This document shows, in pieces, positions 57,905 through 64,000 of a DNA stretch of 64,000 nt. Where the stretch lies: contig NC_089442.1 of the NCBI RefSeq assembly GCF_026210795.1, positions 1,798,001-1,862,000 of the forward strand, written 5' to 3'. The DNA is from Rhizophagus irregularis (lineage: Eukaryota; Glomeromycota; Glomeromycetes; Glomerales; Glomeraceae). The notes below the pieces were generated by a model, which was not told where the DNA came from, made no database searches, and saw only the letters and a program-made list of their open reading frames with translations. Positions within the stretch are counted from its first letter, which is position 1. Every line of letters begins with the position of its first letter. The position numbers and the translations under genes were made by a program.

Positions 57905-60109
57905 ATGTCTTCTATACCTTATATTGAAATAGACTGGTCTTCCACTCCACGACAACCTTATGTTCAACTCGGTGACCCTACACCACCTGAAAATGACTCA
58001 GCTAACATATTACATAATACTGAGCTTACAACTGTACTTTCCTCTGAGGATATTTTTTTCCTTGATATTGATGATATCTATCCTTATACGTACTCAACTC
58101 TTCATCTTGATGACAATGAAATGGAAGAAACCTATGATGACGAAGACTACTTCGAACAGTTACTAAACGCTGAAATAGAAGAAATTAGCTGTATTAAACA
58201 TGATACACCCTCGATTTCTAGTACTCCTTTAACTCCTATCCAGGACAATATTCCCTTACCGCCTCCGAATACTGCGCCTATCTCAGATAATTTACTCAAA
58301 GTCAGGAAAAATACTACCCTTCAGGTCTCCCCGGAAAAATTCCATGTGACTACGCCAAAACGATCAGGTTATAATGAGATTTATGAAATCCGCAGATCTA
58401 AGATGACCGTTCTTGATAAGGACAGTTACAACAAGAAATCTTTACACAAAATACGTAATATTTTTGCTTATTCATTTCAAACTCACAAGCTTAATCCATA
58501 CATAGTTATGGATACACGAGGTAGTGGTACCTTGTATAACATCAAAAAAAGTAGATACTTCCTTATGGAGTTACACCCAAATGCTGATCTTTGTTTAACT
58601 AAGAAAAATTCTTTCAACGTTTACACCAATGATATTGATATGCCTAATGATCATCAGAGGATCTTCAACTCAACTAGTAAAAAAGTCAATCTTAATTACT
58701 TAATAGGGACATATCTCACTTTTATATTTTCTATCAACAGACAATTTTCACCTGAAATTGTGCAAAAGTATTTTAAACGTTTACGCCAACTATTAATAGA
58801 TAAATTAGTAGCGATTAAAAATAGACTTTCTTATTTGGCTAAAAATAGACAAACCAAAACTTATATCCGGTTCAGTTCTGGAACTCACGTGATCTATCTT
58901 GGATTTTATTTTCGCTGTAGTCATACTTGCACCCAACCAGCGGCCTTTGTACTTCCAAATAATCAATGGCAATGCAATAAACATTTTACTCCTATACCGG
59001 AGTTAAGAAAAAAAACCACACATCGGAAAGGAAAAGATCACAATACTGTTAATTTTAATCCATGGAAAGAAGTTCACTCAACACGTTTAGGTTTAAAATA
59101 TAACGTAATCGTTAAACGTTATAATAAATGGAAAGGAAAGAATAATTCTGATCTAAAAGAGGTGATGGAACCTATTACAACTAATAGAAAAGGTAAATCT
59201 ACAACTAGACCCTTTTATAAAGAATATAAAGATCTTGAGTTTTACGATAATAGAACACCACAACAAGTCAAAAGATGGAATCGTTTAAAAGAGTCGACTA
59301 TCAAACATGAAAAACACTTATCTCATTGTAAACCCTTTTTATTAAAAGAAAATTCTACGGTATTTAAAAAAGTATCTCATCTTGTGAAACGGGATCCCTC
59401 ATATGAGAAATCTGAGGAGGATAAATTATTGGATCAACTTACCCGAAAACGTGCCAAGAATTGGCGACGGCGTGTTAATAATTGTAATAAACTCAAGAAA
59501 AAGTTACCTGAACTACCTGTTGATTTTAGTGGTGATGCTCAGAATTATTATTTTCAAACATATAACATCAATTTATTCGCTTATAAAGTTAGAAGGCGAT
59601 ATGATTTGTCCAACATTCCTCAATGTCAATATGGCTATTTGAAGGCCAAGAGGCTTTATAATAATCATATGGATCGCAAAAATTTACGTCCTCCTATTAT
59701 TAGACAATCATCTCCTCCTCAAATTATTAGTCAACCCATACAACCTGAAATTGATTTTGTTGTGGATTACGCTTTGAAAGTTGTTCAATATGAAAATGCA
59801 CGAGCTAAGTTAGCTCTTCATGAAAATCCTACTGATTTTAAGACACTTGCTCCGTTACTTGTTAAACCTACATTACCGTCAATGGTTTATCCTAGCGCAA
59901 AAGAAAAAGCTCGTTTAAATGCTTTAGCTAATGATGAGACATCCTCACCTAATTCTAATCAATCTATTAATGATTTACTCCCGAGACAAATAGCACGACC
60001 TCGGTCTAAAAAGAAAATCCTTTCTACGGATACCGTTGATAATTGTAATACACCTCCACCTGGTCCTAGTCGAACTACTACTGATTCACCCCCGAGACTT
60101 ATTGCGTGA
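57905..60109 (+). CDS. retroelement protein of unknown function
   Basis: 734 residues, single exon, ATG 171 bases inside the element. The N-terminal 150 residues are acidic and proline-rich (ENDSANILH, YDDEDYFEQLL, IPLPPPNTAPIS). The middle contains a possible zinc site, CSHTCTQPAAF...WQCNKHF (about 340-367). From 380 on the protein is strongly basic (KKTTHRKGKDH, TRKRAKNWRRRVNNCNKLKK), as in nucleic-acid-binding ORF1 proteins. The C-terminus repeats the signature PRQIARPRSKKK and PRLIA. I recognise no family. After the TGA the frame continues for 20 codons (PRRRKYDLPPTPESDIYPFK), and by comparison with IARPRSKK the stop appears to replace a CGA arginine codon. It is probably translated from its own leader promoter, if at all. 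Confidence 0.75.
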   Translation: MSSIPYIEIDWSSTPRQPYVQLGDPTPPENDSANILHNTELTTVLSSEDIFFLDIDDIYPYTYSTLHLDDNEMEETYDDEDYFEQLLNAEIEEISCIKHDTPSISSTPLTPIQDNIPLPPPNTAPISDNLLKVRKNTTLQVSPEKFHVTTPKRSGYNEIYEIRRSKMTVLDKDSYNKKSLHKIRNIFAYSFQTHKLNPYIVMDTRGSGTLYNIKKSRYFLMELHPNADLCLTKKNSFNVYTNDIDMPNDHQRIFNSTSKKVNLNYLIGTYLTFIFSINRQFSPEIVQKYFKRLRQLLIDKLVAIKNRLSYLAKNRQTKTYIRFSSGTHVIYLGFYFRCSHTCTQPAAFVLPNNQWQCNKHFTPIPELRKKTTHRKGKDHNTVNFNPWKEVHSTRLGLKYNVIVKRYNKWKGKNNSDLKEVMEPITTNRKGKSTTRPFYKEYKDLEFYDNRTPQQVKRWNRLKESTIKHEKHLSHCKPFLLKENSTVFKKVSHLVKRDPSYEKSEEDKLLDQLTRKRAKNWRRRVNNCNKLKKKLPELPVDFSGDAQNYYFQTYNINLFAYKVRRRYDLSNIPQCQYGYLKAKRLYNNHMDRKNLRPPIIRQSSPPQIISQPIQPEIDFVVDYALKVVQYENARAKLALHENPTDFKTLAPLLVKPTLPSMVYPSAKEKARLNALANDETSSPNSNQSINDLLPRQIARPRSKKKILSTDTVDNCNTPPPGPSRTTTDSPPRLIA

Positions 60110-60172
60110 CCTCGGAGAAGGAAATATGATTTACCACCTACGCCTGAGTCAGACATTTACCCTTTTAAATAA
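60110..60172 (+). other. in-frame continuation after the stop codon
   Basis: Twenty further codons (PRRRKYDLPPTPESDIYPFK) and then TAA follow the TGA of the retroelement ORF. The internal similarity GCACGACCTCGG (59995) versus GCGTGACCTCGG (60103) shows CGA-to-TGA at the stop. Confidence 0.7.
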
Positions 60173-60192
60173 TAGTACGCTCAAATTTGAAT

Positions 60193-60298
60193 AGATATCT
60201 AAATCTTAATTGACACAAAAATTTTAATAGAAACCCAAATTTTAAAAGACACCCAAATTTTAATAGATACCCTAATTTTAATAGACACCCAAAAATTA
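60193..60298 (+). repeat. 18-bp tandem repeat in retroelement 3' UTR
   Basis: Five to six units of ATTTTAATAGACACCCAA with variants (AGAAACCCAA, AGATACCCTA, AAAGACACCC). Confidence 0.8.
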
Positions 60299-60636
60299 TA
60301 TACACTGACATAAAAAACAATTATGGACCTTTTTATAATACATCATTTTGTATATGACAGTATTTACATACAATAGCTAGTAATAGTTAAAAGAAAAATA
60401 CGCATGATAGATTAGAACTCTTTTTTTAGTTTTGTTCGTCCTCGATTTCATGGTCTCTTTTTTTTTGACCCTACCTGCTCCTTCATCGGTCGTGTTGTTG
60501 GAGTAGTCTATGGTATATAATAATTAGTTTGGGTCTGCCACACAGGTAGATGATGGACTAAATGTTGGACGCAATTCTTGTAATTAATGCTCTCTTAGAA
60601 TAGTCCTTCCGACTTTACATAAAATAAAATAAAATA

Positions 60637-60652
60637 AATTATATCAGCCACA
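60637..60652 (+). repeat. target-site duplication, right copy
   Basis: AATTATATCAGCCACA following the TAAAA tail; identical to 57718-57733. Confidence 0.88.
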
Positions 60653-61454
60653 GCTCAGCTTAGCCAGCTAAGCCATTTAATTTTTATGCTTAAAACATTC
60701 ATAACTGTTTGCACAACTATATCTGATATCCATAAGAGTACAGTATGAGAAACGCTGCGGCATTTATTTGGTGTACATAATTAAAAATCTACCACATTAA
60801 CCGGTTACATTTGTTGATCAATAATTACACGGGCGCTTTTAAATGTTGAATTGTTTCGAAATGAATTAACATTTGTTATTAAGTTATTAGTAAACTAGGA
60901 GAAATTCAAATTTAGTGTGTTCACTCATATGCACGTTTAGAAATTATATGTAATGTCAAATTCTTTATATTGTTACAATGAAGGTCTTGAACCTTTAAGA
61001 GTTCAGACAATTTGGAAACAAATAATGTCTTATAGTTTTATATCCAAAAAATTGAATCATATTCTTATTAAAAAAAAAATGTTAAAAATGTATGAAGAAT
61101 GGTTTGGACGTATCGGTCGTATCATTGATTCGGATTTTCAGTTAAGGATAACGCAAATAATGCCCCGTAAAAAAGTCGATCCGTTTCTTTTTTCCGTAAA
61201 AGGCTCATATTTCCGGAATTAATAACCTTATACAGTATCAGGAATTTATCCATTTTCCGTGAATGAATCCAATAACGGATAAAATTTTTTATAGAGATGG
61301 AGTCACATTTATTTACGATTTATTTACAATCTAAACTAATTTGATTGAATTTTTTTTCTGTTTAGAACATAAATTATTTATTAGTTGAATTGAAATGTTT
61401 TCTATTATGACATACTATTTGTTTATTCACTTGATTGATTTATTTTTTGTCAAT

Positions 61455-61566
61455 TTGCTTGGTGACGCGAAAACTTTTGTGATACATTCTGCTTTAACAA
61501 TTAACGGATAAAGAACAATTTTCTGCAGGAGTAGATGCATCTGAAAGAATTAAAGAAGTCAAATAA
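61455..61566 (+). pseudogene. relic of MET17 last exon (copy 3)
   Basis: CAATTTGCTTGGTGACGCGA, GTGATACATTCTGCTTTAAC, TTAACGGATAAAGAACAATT, TCTGCAGGAGTAGATG and GAAAGAATTAAAGAAGTCAA then ATAA match exon 7 of the sulfhydrylase in order, including the 3' end (ERIKEVK-stop for EKIKEIN-stop). An internal deletion removes the IRVSVGYEH part. It is the best-preserved of the three relics at its 5' side. Confidence 0.8.
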
Positions 61567-62477
61567 AATTGTGAGATATAATATATAAATAAATAAGTTG
61601 TGTCTCAGATATATAAGGCACAACATATACATACATTTAGAATGAGTAAAGTTCGTTTTAATCATTATTATTACACATTCATTCAAAATCATTTTATAGA
61701 TATGTTTGGCGTATCTTAAACTAATAGTATCACGAATTCATTGGTTGTACGAAATTTTTTTCGACTTTAAATGTAAAAAAAAAGGGAATAAACATTTTTT
61801 TCCTATTATCATTCAAATAATGAACTTTCCATTTTCAATATTTATATACTTGCCGATCATTTATCCGAAATTTTGCTTATTCCTAATTAGCCAGGATAAA
61901 ATTGATTTATCTCCTGCCATTTACACAATAGTAAGTGTTTTATAATATACTGTATTATTGTTGAATCCTATTTTCTTTCACTTGGTTTTTTTTCACTTTA
62001 AAAGATATTACACTTGAAAAATATTATTAAGATTACGAATAAAATAAAAGAAAGTTTTTCCCATTTTGAAAATGCAAATCTTTCTGAATTACTTAAATTT
62101 TCAAATCCGTCTATTATAGTATAACCAATAGTTAATTTTTACTGCAAGAAACGGATAAATACATATAAAATTTGCTTACCCCAGTAGGTCCTATAACTAC
62201 ATTGTGTAAATGGTGCCGATCAGGGGATAATTATTTATAAATCTGTGTATTGTGTCACAACGTAATGTTTGTTGTGATAATGATATGATTACAATTGTAT
62301 CATATGCCACAAAAAATACATTTAAATGTTTTTCTTTCATTTATGCATTTGTCCTTCGTTAAAGTTACTTCGAGATGGACTTTCTGTAGTACTAATTAAA
62401 TTCCATGAGGAAATCTAGAAAAACTTTCCATAACGCCAACAGAAAGTTCTATCATTTCAAACTCTTATTACATTTAG

Positions 62478-62486
62478 CTATAAATA
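62478..62486 (+). promoter_or_regulatory. TATA-like element of kinase D
   Basis: CTATAAATA lies 58-66 bases before the ATG. The surrounding CATGAGGAAATCTAGAAAAA (62405) and AATTGATTATCTTTATC match the other kinase promoters with more divergence. Confidence 0.45.
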
Positions 62487-62543
62487 CAGTATGTCAAAAA
62501 TTCCAAATTGATTATCTTTATCATAACTAACATTTATAATAAA

Positions 62544-64000
62544 ATGGAATTTACAAACATAAACAATGAAAATTCCTTTGATCCAACACCAAAATTGAAA
62601 TCTAGTCCTATACCAATTAAATTTGTTTCTTTTAATCATGAAGATATAAAATGTATTAATTGTGGAGAAAATTATATAAAGGCACATTTTTATTGGCAAT
62701 ATTATTGCAAAAAATGCTTAATAAGTTATCTTAACGAAGTAACTGATAATAATTTATACTTAGACGTATATTACACAATGAAAGTAAAATGTGATGAACA
62801 TGAAATAAGTCAGATAAAAGTACCAAAAACTAATCAAGAATGTTGTGGTAATTGTTTGATAATTTCATATTTTAGACAAATATCTACTTATAACTATCAA
62901 ATGATCGAAAGTGAAAAAGATTGTGTATTGTGTGGGAAATCATTATATCAAGGAAATGACAAAAAGATTACTCGTCAGTGTAAATTATGTTCAGATTGTT
63001 ATTTAATTTCTTCTGAATATATAGAATCAACCTTGGTTAAAAAGAAGATTTTCATTCTTTATTTACCATGGTGGCATGTTGATTTTTGGTGTAAAAATTG
63101 TCTATCAGAATTAATATTTACATCAGATTGTCAGAAATATTGTGAACATTGTCTCATATTTTATGTTGGATGCAGATACTGTCTAACAACAAATATTGTT
63201 TTTGGACTTACGGGTCAAACACAATGTAAAAAATGTAAAAGAATATCACTCGTCAAAAATGGCGATAGAGAACTTGATGATTTTCTTCTTAATAGTAATA
63301 TATATGATAATTTAAAGTTATCTGAATTCATGAATACCGTAAAGAGTATAGACAAATATTTTGATCCATTAAGTTTATTTAACTCTATCTTTGAAAAAAA
63401 AAGTATTATAGAACCAATTAAATGGATACCATATTCTCAATTTACAAATGTAAAAGAAATGACAAGAGGGGGATTTGGCATTATATACCAAGCAACTTGG
63501 TTAAGTAATAATGAAACCGTTATTTTAAAAAGATTTGAAGATTCTAAAAATATTGATAAATATTTTTTAAATGAGGTAAATGTTTTTAAATACTTTCTTG
63601 AATAATATTAAAAAAAAACAAATTTAATTCTTAATTTTTAATTTGGTAGTTAAAATCATTTCAATATTGTTTTGGATTAGACAACGAACATATTATCAAG
63701 CCTTATGGCTTTACAAAAGATGCTGAATTAGAGGATTACATATTAGTTATGAAATATGCAGCAGAAGGAGATTTACACAAGTATTTGCAAAATAATTTTG
63801 CGAAAATTACATGGGATAAACAAAAACTAGATATTTTATGGCAAATTTCAAAGGGGTATTTATATTTTAAATTTATTTATTATATTCTTTATGTTTAGGT
63901 AATTAATTATTTTTTTTTTTATTTATTTATTTAGTCTTGAAACAATTCATAATAAAGATTTTATGCATCGAGATTTTCATAGTGGAAACATATTATTTGA
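62544..64000 (+). CDS. kinase D, 3' end outside the window
   Basis: Three exons visible: 62544-63575, 63650-63855 and 63935 to the window edge. Start MEFTNINNENSFDPTPKLKS aligns with MEIVNANDENSFDPTPRLKS of the paralogs, so the twelve upstream codons of the open frame are leader. Exon 1 ends KYFLNE-GTAAAT; exon 2 is 206 bases, as in kinases A and B. The CxxC array is kept (CINCGENY, YCKKC, CCGNC, CVLCG, CSDCY, CKNCLSE, CKKCKR). The glycine loop is RGGFGIIYQATW, and the HRDFHSGN catalytic loop ends the window. It is the most diverged of the four kinase copies, with no breaks in the visible part, so it is probably functional. Confidence 0.9.

Larger units (their letters stand above)
57734..60636 (+). 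mobile_element. single-ORF retroelement without reverse transcriptase, 2.9 kb
   Basis: Bounded by a perfect 16-bp target duplication and ending in a tail of TAAAA units (ATAAAATAAAATAAAATAAA). It was therefore retroposed by LINE-type machinery. The 5' leader (57734-57904) has a G+C-rich foldback AGAGGCCCAGACGGGCGCCT followed by CT. One long frame fills three quarters of the element; no reverse transcriptase or endonuclease motifs are present. The paralogous locus near 28260 (TATATCAGCCAGCCGCCATT) lacks the insertion. It may be an ORF1-only derivative of a LINE, or an unrelated passenger. Confidence 0.85.
60653..62543. other. intergenic region upstream of kinase D
   Basis: 60653-60775 resembles 28265-28430 (CCATTTAATTTTT, GTACAGTATGAGAAACGCTG), the continuation of the duplicated locus. 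An 89-codon frame at 60953-61222 (MSNSLYCYNEGLEPLRVQTI) is somewhat gene-like, but no domain is recognised and no splice partner was found. A MET17 exon relic lies at 61455-61566. 62380-62543 matches the kinase promoter region. Confidence 0.5.

Noticed and set aside
57905-60109. Viral origin of the 734-residue ORF
   Set aside because: No polymerase, capsid or protease motifs are visible, and the target duplications with an A-rich tail point to retroposition instead.
60953-61222. 89-codon frame MSNSLYCYNEG...
   Set aside because: Moderately gene-like but no domain, no intron partner and located in duplicated intergenic DNA; left as unannotated.

Overview
The window looks like nuclear DNA of an arbuscular mycorrhizal fungus (Glomeromycotina, close to Rhizophagus irregularis). 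This is inferred from the extreme A+T content, many short GT-AG introns, and large paralogous families of tyrosine-kinase-like kinases, BTB-BACK-TLDc proteins and F-box proteins beginning MSCSKIF. No prokaryotic operons, rRNA, tRNA or CRISPR arrays were seen. Most gene models were rebuilt by hand from splice sites and reading-frame continuity; there are no transcript data.

Layout. 1-8.3 kb: AT-rich DNA with one two-exon gene (2334-3260, minus), possibly Tse2-like. 8.3-11.4 kb: kinase A (minus, 9 exons). 12.6-14.4 kb: seven-exon O-acetylhomoserine sulfhydrylase (MET17 type, minus). 16.9-18.5 kb: secreted, probably inactive metallopeptidase-like protein (minus). 19.7-21.3 kb: BTB-BACK-TLDc gene 1. 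23.2-24.1 kb: small repeat elements. 24.6-27.5 kb: kinase B (plus, 8 exons), in inverted orientation to kinase A. 30.0-31.5 kb: BTB gene 2. 34.2-35.7 kb: F-box/LRR gene (minus). 38.6-57.0 kb: a kinase pseudogene split by a 14.8-kb Helitron (38767-53593) and by a later LINE-type insertion (53607-54650). 57.7-60.6 kb: a single-ORF retroelement with 16-bp target duplications. 62.5 kb to the end: kinase D, cut by the window edge.

The most interesting object is the Helitron. Its empty site can be read from the sequence: host sequence ending ATTAA at 38766 joins TGACATAACTGAT at 53594 in frame, as in the intact kinases, with insertion between A and T and a CTAG 3' end. Besides a Rep-helicase transposase (HUH, two-tyrosine and PIF1-type motifs) it carries three spliced genes: a coiled-coil protein, a Myb/SANT protein with an arginine-rich RS/RD tail, and an OB-fold-like protein whose glycine/arginine-rich tail follows an in-frame stop. 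It also holds about nine copies of a 185-bp satellite.

The host genes show active duplication. Kinases A and B form an inverted duplication, the BTB genes sit in duplicated blocks, and three relics of the last MET17 exon lie near kinase and BTB copies. The kinase tails are built from repeated exons of the same phase, so copies can be gained or lost without breaking the frame. Several coding losses fit C-to-T change (CGA to TGA twice, CAA to TAA once).
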